64,000 bases of DNA. Origin: Bacteroidales bacterium (lineage in GTDB: Bacteria > Bacteroidota > Bacteroidia > Bacteroidales > F082). A program made the translations under genes and the position numbers. Every line of letters begins with the position of its first letter. Position 1 is the stretch's first letter. This document shows positions 18,183 through 28,100 of the stretch, piece after piece. Location: the NCBI GenBank assembly GCA_017439405.1, contig JAFSJF010000143.1:33707-97706 (forward strand). The letters are read 5' to 3'. The notes below the pieces were generated by a model, which was not told the DNA's origin, ran no database searches, and worked only from the letters and a program-made list of their open reading frames with translations.

Positions 18183-20216
18183 TTATTTCACGATGAATTT
18201 CATGGTGTTTTCGAATCCGTTGGCTTTCACGGTGACGAAGTAGATGCCGCTTTCGAGGTTGCTGGTGTTGATGCTCGGGCGGTTGATGCCGGTGTTGATG
18301 TTGACGTTGTCTTCCATCACCTTCTGTCCCATGATGTTGAACACGCTGATGTTCATGAAGCTGCTTTGCGAGGCGTTCACCTCGATGTTGAGCACGTCGG
18401 TGGCAGGATTGGGATAGACGCGGGCAGAGGTCATCGGGTTGACGGCCACTTTCTCTTCAACGTCCCAGCCTTGAAGGACTTCGGGGATGATCTTCACGGC
18501 GTAGATGTAGTTCTCGGTGAGGACGCCAAGGTTGCTGTCAGGATAGGTGTCGCTGATGTCAAGGTAGAGGCCTTGGTTTTCGTCGCCGGAGTAGGCCACC
18601 CAGAATTCGCCGTTGTAGGCGTTGGTGGCAGCCCAAGTGGGATATTGCTCTTCATATTCGTGGACGAAGCTGTCGCTCAGGTTGATCTCGTCGTCGAACC
18701 ATGTGCCGGTGTTGTCTCTGAGGGTGACGTAGGCGCTTCTGTAGGAGAAGTTGGTGGCGGCAGAGACTCTGGTCTCCGACCACACGCTATAGACCACGAC
18801 GACGTTGCCCATGTCGTCAACGCTGACGGCGGGCATGGTGCAGAGGCCGAGTGAACGGTAGTGCCAGGTGGCGCCGATTACGTTGTCGTAGTCGATTTGG
18901 CCGTTGCCGTTTTCGTCAACGTAGCCAAAGATGTGGAGGTTGGCTTGGTTGTCGCCCAATGCGGAAAGCTCGTCGATGCGGTCGGGGTGCAAGGTCCAGC
19001 CGAGGTGGTTGGACCCCCATTCAGCCTGGTGGGCAGCGTCGATGCTTGATTCGCCGAAGGGCAGGATTTCGTGGCCACCCAATTCGTTGACGTAGTTGGA
19101 GTTCCAATACACGATGCCATAGTAGCCGGCAGGATAGTAGTTGTAGTGCTCGGAGTCGGTCACTCTCCAGTGGAAGAGGCCGAAAGCGACGTGTACGGTG
19201 CCGTTGTTGTCGATGGCGATGCTGTGCGAGTTGTCGCTGGTGTTGATGGTGTCGGTCATGCCTTCCGGAAAGTCGGCGAAGTCAATGGCGTGGACGGGAT
19301 TGCCATCAGCGTCGGCAATCGGGTAGGGGGCTACGATTTGGCGCTCCCAGGTCTCGCCGTTGTCGTGCGAGATGATATAGACCACCTCGGTGGTGTAGGC
19401 GCTGAGCAGGATGGCGACGTTGTTGCCGTTGGCGGCCATCACGTAGTCGTCGGCGCTGAACTGGTTGCGGTATTCGCCGTTTTCGTCATTGTCGATGAGC
19501 GGGAGGTCGATGAGTTCGCTCCAGGTCTGGCCGCGGTCGGTCGAGCGGGTGTAATAGACGTGGTTGTCGTAGCCTTCGCCGACGGAAATCTGCTTGCACA
19601 TGACGACGTGGACATACTCGCCGTTGGGGCCGCTGCAGACGATTCTCGGCCAGGTGGGTGCACCGTAGTCGTTGCCCCAGTTCATCATGAGGGTCCAATC
19701 GCCTTCGCCCTTCTTGGGACGGTAATAGACGTTGACGCCGGTGGCGTGGGAGGCGAGGAATTCGCCATCACCGCTGGCGGCGATGCTGGGCCAGCCCGAC
19801 TTCATGGGTTCTTGGCGCGTTTCAGGCTCTTCGCCGAAGTTGCTGCCATCGTAGAAGTTGTAGCCGGTGCCGCGGTCGGGGTAGCCGGTGTTGTTGGAGT
19901 GATCCCAGGTGGCGACGTTGGCGACGCTACCGTCAGGCCAGGAAGCCATGCGGTTGCCGACGGCGCTGTTCGACTGCAGGTCGTAGTTGGTGGTCATGGT
20001 GCAATACTCTTCGTATTCGCCTTCCCTGACGGCGTTCACCATGTGTTCAACCTTGTTAAACTGGATGCCTTGGGCAGCCGATCCGTCGATGGTTCTGAGT
20101 GCGCTGGGCTTCTCTGCGGTCACGCTGACGTTTTTGGCAGCGTTCTTGAGGTTTCTCTGTGCAAAGCCGGTCATGGCGACGGCTAATGCGAGGGTTACAA
20201 ATAAAACTTTCTTCAT
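18183..20216 (-). CDS. Secreted Asp-box (BNR) repeat protein with T9SS sorting domain, paralogue
   Basis: A 677-residue product with the same plan as its neighbour: signal peptide MKKVLFVTLALAVAMTGFAQ, a Leu/Tyr-rich propeptide-like stretch ending in YDLQSNSAVGNRMASWPDG (the neighbour has YDWQSNQGARTWTITWPDG), Asp-box motifs (STDRGQTW, SHDNGETW), and a T9SS tail (ARVYPNPATDVLNIEVNA ... GIYFVTVKANGFENTMKFIVK). The tandem pair arose by duplication and then diverged strongly. Substrate unknown; a glycan-binding or glycosidase propeller is possible. Confidence 0.8.
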   Translation of the reverse strand: MKKVLFVTLALAVAMTGFAQRNLKNAAKNVSVTAEKPSALRTIDGSAAQGIQFNKVEHMVNAVREGEYEEYCTMTTNYDLQSNSAVGNRMASWPDGSVANVATWDHSNNTGYPDRGTGYNFYDGSNFGEEPETRQEPMKSGWPSIAASGDGEFLASHATGVNVYYRPKKGEGDWTLMMNWGNDYGAPTWPRIVCSGPNGEYVHVVMCKQISVGEGYDNHVYYTRSTDRGQTWSELIDLPLIDNDENGEYRNQFSADDYVMAANGNNVAILLSAYTTEVVYIISHDNGETWERQIVAPYPIADADGNPVHAIDFADFPEGMTDTINTSDNSHSIAIDNNGTVHVAFGLFHWRVTDSEHYNYYPAGYYGIVYWNSNYVNELGGHEILPFGESSIDAAHQAEWGSNHLGWTLHPDRIDELSALGDNQANLHIFGYVDENGNGQIDYDNVIGATWHYRSLGLCTMPAVSVDDMGNVVVVYSVWSETRVSAATNFSYRSAYVTLRDNTGTWFDDEINLSDSFVHEYEEQYPTWAATNAYNGEFWVAYSGDENQGLYLDISDTYPDSNLGVLTENYIYAVKIIPEVLQGWDVEEKVAVNPMTSARVYPNPATDVLNIEVNASQSSFMNISVFNIMGQKVMEDNVNINTGINRPSINTSNLESGIYFVTVKANGFENTMKFIVK

Positions 20217-20300
20217 AGTTACTTGAATTTAGTTTGTTGATTGATGTTGGTTGATGTTTGTTGTTTATGAATTGACTGTTTTGATTTCGCGATTTGGCCG

Positions 20301-20308
20301 CAAAGATA
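20301..20308 (-). promoter_or_regulatory. -7 promoter box (TATCTTTG) for the T9SS gene at 18183-20216
   Basis: TAnnTTTG match 85 nt upstream of the start at 20216, a leader length similar to that of the paralogue. Confidence 0.6.
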
Positions 20309-20451
20309 GCTATTTTTTTGCAAAGTGTTCTGCTTTTTGACAAAAATACCTTTTTTTTATCGACAGCAAAATCTGTGCCAGAAAAAATCGTGGGCATTTG
20401 CAAAACCAAAGAGGATTATTTCTACTTTTACAGCCTCAAAACACATGTTCA

Positions 20452-23439
20452 ATGAAAAAAACACTTTTACCTTTGTTGCTTTTGGTGCTTGCGGCTTGCA
20501 CCACACAACCCAAAGCCGAATATGTGACTGACCCTGCAAAATATGTCGATCCCTTTATCGGCACGGGCGGCCACGGCCATACCTTCCCGGGCGCCACGGT
20601 GCCCTTCGGCATGGTGCAGTTCAGCCCCGACACCCGCATGAACGACTGGGACGGCTGCTCGGGCTACCACACCTCCGACAACACCATCCTCGGCTTCAGC
20701 ACCACCCACCTCAGCGGCACCGGCTGCTCCGACTATGGCGACTTCCGTTTCATGCCGATTGCTGGAGAATATAATAAACTCCCTCAAGGTTTGTCTTTAG
20801 AACAGGCGAGTCTTTATTATGATTCGATTTATGGCCATGCCGTTTTTAAGCACGAGAATGAAGATGCCCAAGCAGGCTATTATTCCGTTGTCTTGGATGA
20901 TGGCGTGAAAGTGGAATTGACCACGGGAGACCGCGTGGGTATGATGCGCTGCACCTATCCTAAATCAAGCCTTCAGCATCTTTTGCTTGATATGCTTCAC
21001 GGTGTCAATGACGAATACGTTTATGAAGAAGAGGTGAATGTGGAAAGCAAATACGCCATCAGTGGTTTCCGCCGCACCCGCGACTGGGCTAACGATCAAT
21101 ACCTGTATTTCTATGCGGAGTTTTCTAGACCTATGGTGTACTTCAGCAGTCCAAGTTTTTTTGAGGAAATTAATAAAGATAGGACAATGGCTGTTCCGTT
21201 TGTAGCCCATGCCCAATTCGAAGATGTTGACGAACCTCTCGTCATGCGCATCGCCCTCTCCGCCGTCGACGTGGAAGGAGCCAAGAACAACCTGAAAGCC
21301 GAGCTCGCTGACGGTGACTTCGACTTTGATGCGCTGAAACAGAAAGCTTACGACAAATGGAACACCGAGCTGAAACGCTACGAGGTGGCTGGCAACGTGG
21401 AGCAAGACAAGACCGTGTTCTACACCGCCCTCTACCACACCATGATCGCACCCAACCTCTTCAGCGACGCCGACGGTCGCTATCGCGCCCACGACTTGAA
21501 GGTCTACAACTCCGAAAGACCCGTCTACACCGTGTTTTCCTTGTGGGACACCTTCCGCAGCCTGCATCCGCTCTTCAGCCTGATGCAGCGCGAGCGCACC
21601 CTCGACTTTATCAACACCTTTATTAATAAGTACGAGACCAACCCGCACCATATCCTGCCCGTTTGGGAGCTGGCCGCCAACGAGACCTACTGCATGATCG
21701 GCAACCACGCCATCCCCGTCATCGCCGATGCCTATTTTGCGGGCATCCGCGACTTCGACACCGAAAAGGCCCTCGAAGCCATGGTGGCGAGCCAAAAAGA
21801 CGACTTCCGTGGTATGGGTGCCTACATGAAATATGGCTACATCCCGATTGAAGTCGAAGGCGAGGCCACTTCCAAGACCCTCGAATATGCCTACGACGAC
21901 TGGTGCGTGGCCCGTATGGCCGAAGACATGGGCAAGACCGAAATAGCAAAAGAGTTCTATGCCCGCGCACAGGCCTATAAGAATATCTATAACCCTGAAA
22001 ACCAGTTCTTCCAAGGTCGCCGCAACGGTGGCTGGATGCGTCCCTTCGACCCCGCGCAGGTCAACTTCACGCTGACTGAGGCCAACTCCTACCAATACGG
22101 TTTCTTCGTGCCACAAGACGTGAACGGCCACATCGACCTGATGGGCGGTCGCGACAGCTATGCCGCCAAACTCGATGCCTTGTTCAATGCGCCTGAAAAC
22201 CTCACCGGGCGCGTGCAACCCGACATCACTGGCCTCATCGGGCAGTATGCCCACGGCAACGAGCCGAGCCACAACACCGTGTATATGTACAACTTCGTCG
22301 GCCAGCCGACCAAGACGCAGAAATACGTGAAACAGGTCATGGACGACTTCTACACCGACCGCCGCGACGGCTATTCAGGCAACGAGGACTGCGGCCAGAT
22401 GTCGGCTTGGGCGGTGTGGTCGTGCATGGGCTTGTATCCCGCCACACCCGCTTCGGGCTATTATGTCTTAGGTCTGCCGCGCTTCCAAAACATGAAGCTG
22501 TCGTTTGAGAACGGCAAGCAGTTTGAAGTCGTGGCCAAGAACCTGAGCGAACAGAATTGCTATGTGCAGTCGGTGAAGCTCAACGGCAAGGCGTTGGAAC
22601 GTAGCTATGTCTCCTTCGAAGAGGTTTTCAATGGCGGCACATTGGAGTTCACCATGACCGACCAGCCCAATTCCACGTGGGCCACCCAACCCGAAAACTG
22701 CCCCGTGGTGCGCATCGACAAGAGCAAGGATGTCGTCATCGTCCCGACCATCAATGCCTTGTCTGACACCTTCTTCGACACGCTGATGGTCAGCATGAAC
22801 CATCCCGTCGAAGGCGTTGAAATCTATTACACTGCTGACGGCACCGACCCGAGGGAAAACGGCCTGCGCTACGAAAAGCCTTTGTGCATTAAGGACAACG
22901 CCACGATTTGTGCTGCCGCCAAGCAAGGCGAGCGTTGGAGCCAGCCCATCGAGGCCAAGTATTACTTGATTGACGCCAACACTTCGGTGAAGTTGGACAA
23001 CATGTACAACGAGCAATATGCCGCTGGTGGCCCCAAGGCTTTGATTGACCACCTGCGTGGCAACGACAATTTCCGTACCGGCACATGGCAAGGCTACTAC
23101 GGAGTGGACCTCGTCGCCACCGTCGATTTGGGCGCGCCCAAGAAAATCAACCGCTTGGCGGGCAGCTTCTTGCAGGAGGCCTACTCCTGGATTTGGATGC
23201 CGCGCGAGGTGGAGTATTTCGTCAGCGACGACGGCAAGAACTTCCGTAGCGTGGGCAAGGTGAAGAACGACATCCCCGAAGATGCCGATGGCGCTTTCGT
23301 ACAAGAGATGGAAGTGCGTCCGCGCACCAACGCCCGCTACGTGAAGATGGTGGCCAAGACCATCGGCACCTGCCCGGAGGGACACGTCGGGGCAGGGCAG
23401 AAGGCTTGGATCTTCTGTGACGAGATTGTGATAGAGTAG
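20452..23439 (+). CDS. GH92 family glycoside hydrolase (alpha-mannosidase type) lipoprotein
   Basis: A 995-residue product. The lipoprotein signal MKKTLLPLLLLVLAAC puts the lipidated Cys at 16; the start at 20452 is chosen for this. The GH92 N-terminal beta-domain opens DPFIGTGGHGHTFPGATVPFG (33-53) and the (alpha/alpha)6 domain contains GNEDCGQMSAW (643-653). After the catalytic part come a chitobiase C-terminal-like domain (EIYYTADGTDP) and an F5/8 type C-like domain at the C-terminus. GH92 enzymes are calcium-dependent exo-alpha-mannosidases acting on N-glycans or yeast mannan; the exact linkage cannot be read here. No SusC/D genes adjoin. Confidence 0.93.
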   Translation: MKKTLLPLLLLVLAACTTQPKAEYVTDPAKYVDPFIGTGGHGHTFPGATVPFGMVQFSPDTRMNDWDGCSGYHTSDNTILGFSTTHLSGTGCSDYGDFRFMPIAGEYNKLPQGLSLEQASLYYDSIYGHAVFKHENEDAQAGYYSVVLDDGVKVELTTGDRVGMMRCTYPKSSLQHLLLDMLHGVNDEYVYEEEVNVESKYAISGFRRTRDWANDQYLYFYAEFSRPMVYFSSPSFFEEINKDRTMAVPFVAHAQFEDVDEPLVMRIALSAVDVEGAKNNLKAELADGDFDFDALKQKAYDKWNTELKRYEVAGNVEQDKTVFYTALYHTMIAPNLFSDADGRYRAHDLKVYNSERPVYTVFSLWDTFRSLHPLFSLMQRERTLDFINTFINKYETNPHHILPVWELAANETYCMIGNHAIPVIADAYFAGIRDFDTEKALEAMVASQKDDFRGMGAYMKYGYIPIEVEGEATSKTLEYAYDDWCVARMAEDMGKTEIAKEFYARAQAYKNIYNPENQFFQGRRNGGWMRPFDPAQVNFTLTEANSYQYGFFVPQDVNGHIDLMGGRDSYAAKLDALFNAPENLTGRVQPDITGLIGQYAHGNEPSHNTVYMYNFVGQPTKTQKYVKQVMDDFYTDRRDGYSGNEDCGQMSAWAVWSCMGLYPATPASGYYVLGLPRFQNMKLSFENGKQFEVVAKNLSEQNCYVQSVKLNGKALERSYVSFEEVFNGGTLEFTMTDQPNSTWATQPENCPVVRIDKSKDVVIVPTINALSDTFFDTLMVSMNHPVEGVEIYYTADGTDPRENGLRYEKPLCIKDNATICAAAKQGERWSQPIEAKYYLIDANTSVKLDNMYNEQYAAGGPKALIDHLRGNDNFRTGTWQGYYGVDLVATVDLGAPKKINRLAGSFLQEAYSWIWMPREVEYFVSDDGKNFRSVGKVKNDIPEDADGAFVQEMEVRPRTNARYVKMVAKTIGTCPEGHVGAGQKAWIFCDEIVIE

Positions 23440-23457
23440 GAGGAGAGTTTGTTGAAT

Positions 23458-23611
23458 CCCCCCTGCCCCCCCTTAAAAGGGGGACGCGCAAAGCGACGCA
23501 GAACTTGGGTCCGGCAGGCTTCCCCCTCTTGAGGGGGAAGGGGGAGTAAAACAGCCCCCGGTAGGCGTCCCCCTCTTGAGGGGGTGCCCGCAGGGCGGGG
23601 GTGTCAAAAGA
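23458..23611. repeat. Cluster of CCCCCTT..AAGGGGG hairpins between the GH92 and PFK genes
   Basis: Three short G/C hairpins (CCCCCCTTAAAAGGGGG-like, CCCCCTCTTGAGGGGG twice) are separated by variable spacers. The same CCCCCT..AGGGGGACGC core recurs in the spacers of the toxin-antitoxin array (R1, R3, R4). Confidence 0.6.
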
Positions 23612-23663
23612 CCCAATTAGGCAAATTATAAATCTTGAATATTAAATCTTTAAATCAAACTAT

Positions 23664-24881
23664 ATGAAAGAATCCATCGTGATCCTCGCCGGCGGCGGTC
23701 CGGCACCTGGCATCAACACAGTCGTCAGTACTGTGGCCAAGACCTTCCTCAAGGACGGTTATCGCGTCCTCGGCCTCAACGAAGGCTACAAAAACCTCTT
23801 CAAGCCCAACCCCGATGTGGTGGAAATGGACTTCCTCTATGCCGACGCCATCCTCAAGCAAGGCGGATCGGCACTGAAGATGAGCCGCTACAAACCGAAG
23901 AACGAGGAGTTCAACACCGATTTCTTCGTCAAGAACAACATCAAGTTGCTCGTCACCATCGGCGGCGACGACACCGCTTCCACTGCCAATCGCATCTCCA
24001 AGTTCTTGGCTACATGTGGTGTACACATCCAAAACATCCATGTGCCCAAGACCATCGACAACGACCTGCCGTTGCCCGAGGGTAGCCCGACCTTCGGCTA
24101 CTATTCCGCCAAGGATGCCGCCGTGCATTTAGTGCAGACCATCTATGAAGACGCGCGCACCAGCGGCAACTGGTTCGTGGTCTCCGCCATGGGTCGCGAG
24201 GCCGGTCACTTGGCCTTCGGCATGACGTCGGCCTGCCACTGCCCGATGGTGGTCATCCCCGAGATGTTCAACAAGGCGGAAGTCACCTTCGACTCCATCA
24301 TCAAGCTCGTGGTCAGTTCCATCATCAAGCGTAAGCTGTTGGGCGTGAACTATGGCGTGGCCATCATCAGCGAAGGCGTGTTCCATTTCATGAGCGACGA
24401 CGAAATCGAGCGCTCGGGCGTGGCCTTCACTTACGACGAGCACGGCCATCCTGAGTTGGGTAATGTCAGTAAGGCGCACATTTTCAACCTCTTGCTGCAA
24501 CAAAGACTGAAGGCACTGGGTCTCAACGTGAAGAGCCGTCCCGTCGAAATCGGCTATGGCATCCGCTGTGTCGAGCCTAATGGCTACGACCTGACCTACT
24601 GCTCGTTGCTTGGCTACGGCGTGAAGAAACTCTTCGACCAAGGCGTGAGTGGCGCAATGGTTACGGCCAACCCGAAGGGCGAGATAGAGCCTTTGTACCT
24701 GAAGGACGTGGAAGATGAGAACGGCAAGATCAAGCCGCGCTTGGTGAACCTCAACGGCCCGAAGGCCGAACTGATTTTCAACGACGGCCTGCAGTACATC
24801 ACTCCCGCCGACTACGAAGCCGCCAAGGCTTACCTGCCTGATCCGGAGAGTTACGATTTCAGGAAAATCCTGAGGTGGTAA
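23664..24881 (+). CDS. Phosphofructokinase, PPi-dependent type by motif
   Basis: A 405-residue cytosolic enzyme that phosphorylates fructose 6-phosphate. The substrate loop GGGPAPGIN is at 10-18, the donor-site motif is GGDD (100-103) where ATP enzymes have GGDG, and the substrate motif is PKTIDND (128-134) with Lys where ATP enzymes have Gly. These two residues are the established markers of pyrophosphate-dependent PFK (EC 2.7.1.90), so the reaction is probably reversible. Experimental donor preference is not provable from sequence alone. A single gene followed by a terminator. Confidence 0.92.
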   Translation: MKESIVILAGGGPAPGINTVVSTVAKTFLKDGYRVLGLNEGYKNLFKPNPDVVEMDFLYADAILKQGGSALKMSRYKPKNEEFNTDFFVKNNIKLLVTIGGDDTASTANRISKFLATCGVHIQNIHVPKTIDNDLPLPEGSPTFGYYSAKDAAVHLVQTIYEDARTSGNWFVVSAMGREAGHLAFGMTSACHCPMVVIPEMFNKAEVTFDSIIKLVVSSIIKRKLLGVNYGVAIISEGVFHFMSDDEIERSGVAFTYDEHGHPELGNVSKAHIFNLLLQQRLKALGLNVKSRPVEIGYGIRCVEPNGYDLTYCSLLGYGVKKLFDQGVSGAMVTANPKGEIEPLYLKDVEDENGKIKPRLVNLNGPKAELIFNDGLQYITPADYEAAKAYLPDPESYDFRKILRW

Positions 24882-24887
24882 AAGAAA

Positions 24888-24914
24888 AGCCTCGCTGAGT
24901 CAGCGAGGCTTTTT
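24888..24914. terminator. Bidirectional terminator between PFK and the small membrane protein gene
   Basis: AGCCTCGCTG/CAGCGAGGCT arms with a 3-nt loop, flanked by A-rich and T-rich runs. It serves two converging genes. Confidence 0.9.
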
Positions 24915-24917
24915 CTT

Positions 24918-25181
24918 TCATTCCTCCCGTTTCCTTCGCTTGCCGAAGAGGTAGGCACCGGCAAGGCATCCCAAGACCCAAATGCCGCCGCCCAAGGGCG
25001 CGTATTGGTCGATGGTGACGTTCATCCAAGGCACGATGGGGAGGTTGCCGGGCTGAGTGCCGTCGCGCACGCTGGAGTAGTACTCCTCGTCCGACATGAT
25101 GAAAATCTGGGCCTGGGCCTTGTTTACGCTTACCGAAGCAAGCATCAAAAGTAGTGTCGTGGTGATAATTCTCTTTTTCAT
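24918..25181 (-). CDS. Small secreted or membrane-anchored protein linked to the giant T9SS gene
   Basis: An 87-residue product: signal peptide MKKRIITTTLLLMLASVSVNKAQAQ, a short polar middle (DEEYYSSVRDGTQP), then LGGGIWVLGCLAGAYLFGKRRKREE, a Gly-rich membrane helix with a basic tail like a C-terminal membrane anchor. An earlier in-frame ATG at 25199 overlaps the stop codon of the giant gene; its GGGAAAGGG stretch may instead be the ribosome-binding region for the ATG at 25181. Translational coupling to the giant gene suggests joint function. No named family recognised. Confidence 0.6.
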   Translation of the reverse strand: MKKRIITTTLLLMLASVSVNKAQAQIFIMSDEEYYSSVRDGTQPGNLPIVPWMNVTIDQYAPLGGGIWVLGCLAGAYLFGKRRKREE

Positions 25182-25198
25182 TGCTTTGCCCTTTCCCA

Positions 25199-28100
25199 TT
25201 ATTTGATGATGATTTTCTGGATTTTGCTCTGTTGGTTGCCCGTCATGCGGAGCAGATACACGCCCGCGGCCACCTTGGGCAGGCTGACGCTGCTTTGCGC
25301 GCCTGCCGTCTGCGTGGAGAGCAGGCAGCGACCCGTGATGTCGAACATCTGCAGGACGCCCGCGCCGTTCACGATAAGCTCGTCGCCCATTTGGAACGCG
25401 AAGGTTACCGGGTCTGTCGAAGTGCCGTCCTCAGGCTCCTCGATGCCGGTGACATCGAAGACGAGCTTGAAGCGCGATACGTAGTCGGTGGTGCGGCCCT
25501 CGAACTTGTATTCTTGGGCGGTGAGCATGTCCACGTCGGCGCCGGTGAGGTTGTCGATGAGGTGCAGGTAGTGGAAGTCGCCGTGCAGCGTGTTCCATTT
25601 CATGGTGAAGACCTCGTCGTCGAAGGCCTCGAAGCGCACGGGCACTTCGCTGACGCCTTCGGGCGTGAAGGCCGTTTGGTAGTCGATGCCTTCCCAGCGG
25701 GCGCAGATCGTGGCGTCGCCGATTCGCAACCCCTTCATCTTTTGGCCGCCGCCCACGTCGGGACGGTTGATTTCCACCGTGGTGTAGTCGCGTTTGCCGT
25801 CGGCATCGTAGCAGAGCAGGTTCACGAGGGGATAGTTGACTTGCTCATTGCGGAAGTTGGCATGGTACAAGTTCTCCGTATCGCCAAGATTGGGGGTGTA
25901 TTTCCCCGCCACGCGCATGGCATCGGTGAAGCTGAGGCTTCCTCCCGCACTTGCCCTCACGAAGAAGCCTTGGTGAGGATGAATGTATCTCGTAGCTCCA
26001 TAGACATTGTTAGAACTCCCTGCGGTATAGGATATGTAACCTGCGCTGTCGGCATCCAGAATGTAATAGTTCGTTGTCGATCCTCCCACAAGTATGCCGT
26101 TATTGCCTGAGGCCAACAAGTCGAAGTCCAAATAGCTCTGGTAGGGGTTGCCCACAAGGTTGATGCCTTGCACAGCATCCGCATAGCCTGAGGGGTTGAA
26201 GCTGTAGTAGGTGTTGGTCAAGGTCTCGCTTGCGGTGAGGTTGCCCGTGTTGAGGATGCCGTCGGCCATGACCATGGTCTCGTCCGAGAAGGCCATCATG
26301 TAGCCCTTGCCGAGTCGCATCGTCGTCTCGTTTTCGTAACGGATGTTGCGATGCACCGTTTCTCCATCCTTCACGTCTTGGTGCCAGTGGTCGGAGAAGG
26401 TCGAAGTCCCCTCGCGCTTGAAGTTGATCCAGTGGCATTCCTTCTCGTAGTAGCTGTACAGGTCGAAGCTGCTGTTTGCAAAAGTCCCCGAACTGGGCCA
26501 ATGGCCGCTGTTTCCCCATTTCCCATAAGGCGTGTTGGAGCGGAGATAGCCCGTGCCGGCTATGGTGGTTACGGGCGGATCCATGTAGTCTCTGCTCTCA
26601 TAGTCGGTTTGGGCGATGCCGCTTGAAACGAGGGTAGAGTAATTGGTTTTGATGGAATAGCTCTTGCCGCCTGATGCAGCATCCGTGTTGTCGCTATGGT
26701 ATTCGATTCCCATCGGCACGTCCTTGATGGCGGGGCTGAACATGTGCCAGTCGTAAGGCTCGCCTCCGAGGTAGGTGGTGCCCTCGCTGTTGTCGAAGAA
26801 GGCGCCCACGCGGGCATTGAGGCCCGACGAGGAGGCGTTGCCGCTCACGGTGATGCCCACGTCCTCATGGATGTAAAGCTTGACTTCAGGCGAAGTGCCC
26901 ACATTGGTCACGGTGATGGGTTTTGGTTGCGGATCGGTGGGGTCTCCATCACTTTCGTTGGCTTCGTAGAGATAGATTTCAGGTGTGCCCGACGCCAATG
27001 CCGCATAAGCTGTCAGCAGGTCGTTCGCGTTGTTTGCATAATCCATGTAAACACCGTCCTTTGAGCCAACTGCGTTGTAGGCTGGGTCAGTGGTGAGTGC
27101 TTTGGCGCCGCTTTCCCTTTTGAAGTTCGGGATGGGCAGGTCGTCGTTGATGCCGCTGGCCATGGTGCGCATCCAAGGATGGTAGGTCTTTGTGCTTGTG
27201 TTTTTTCCGTCCACCCATTTGTTGAGCGCCGTTTGCAGGCCGCCTTCGAACTTGTCGTTGTCTATGTAGGAGTTGGATTCTGAATCGTTGGCTTTTGTCA
27301 TGGCTTGGTCGCGGTGCTTGTAGCCGTACTTGCCATCGATGCGGGTGGTGGGGGCGTAGGTGCCGTGGCCGTAAGGGGCTTTGTTGCTGCCATCAGCGGT
27401 GTTTTTCACATACACGGTTTGTCCGTCAGGGATGTAGCTGAAGCGAATGCCGCCTTCACTACTTTCCGAAGCCGCAACGGTGTTGGAACCGGCGAGCCAG
27501 CCATAGACGCTTGCCGTGCCGTCGCTCGTAGGCTCGCTGCCTTGCAGGCGGCTGTAGCAGTTCTCCACGATGCCGTTGTTCTCGCCCACCAGGCCTCCGA
27601 TGTATTTGTCGGTGTTCATGGCATACCAAGGCGTGGTGGTTTGTGGGAACTTCGGGTTCGAGAAGCTGTTGTAGAGCTTGTTGCCCGAGCCGAGCTTTCC
27701 GACGAGGCCGCCCATATAGTCCGCTGCGCCGGTGATTGTTGGCATGGCCATGGAGGAGTGGATGGTGTTGGTGCCGGCGGCCTCACCCACAAGGCCGCCT
27801 ACATAGGAAGATGTTTTGTCTGCATTGGTGATGTCGATGTTGGCGCGGGCTTCGCAGGCGCTGAGGGTGGCCGTGCTGAGCATCTTGCCGGCGATGCCGC
27901 CTATGTGGAAGCCCATTGAGCTGCTGGATGCCTCAAATCGTGAGCCGTCGACGAAGAGGTTCTTCACCACGGCGCCCTCATCGAGGTAGCCTAACAAGCC
28001 GAGTTTGTAAATACCCGACAGATAGCGGCAGTCAATACCTGTAATGGAGTGGCCTTGGCCGTCGAATTTGCCTTTGAAATGGTGGGGGGTGCCGGGTTCG

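Noticed and set aside
16073-20216. Calling the two Asp-box proteins sialidases
   Set aside because: Asp boxes occur in many propellers; I could not find the Arg triad, Tyr/Glu pair or FRIP motif.
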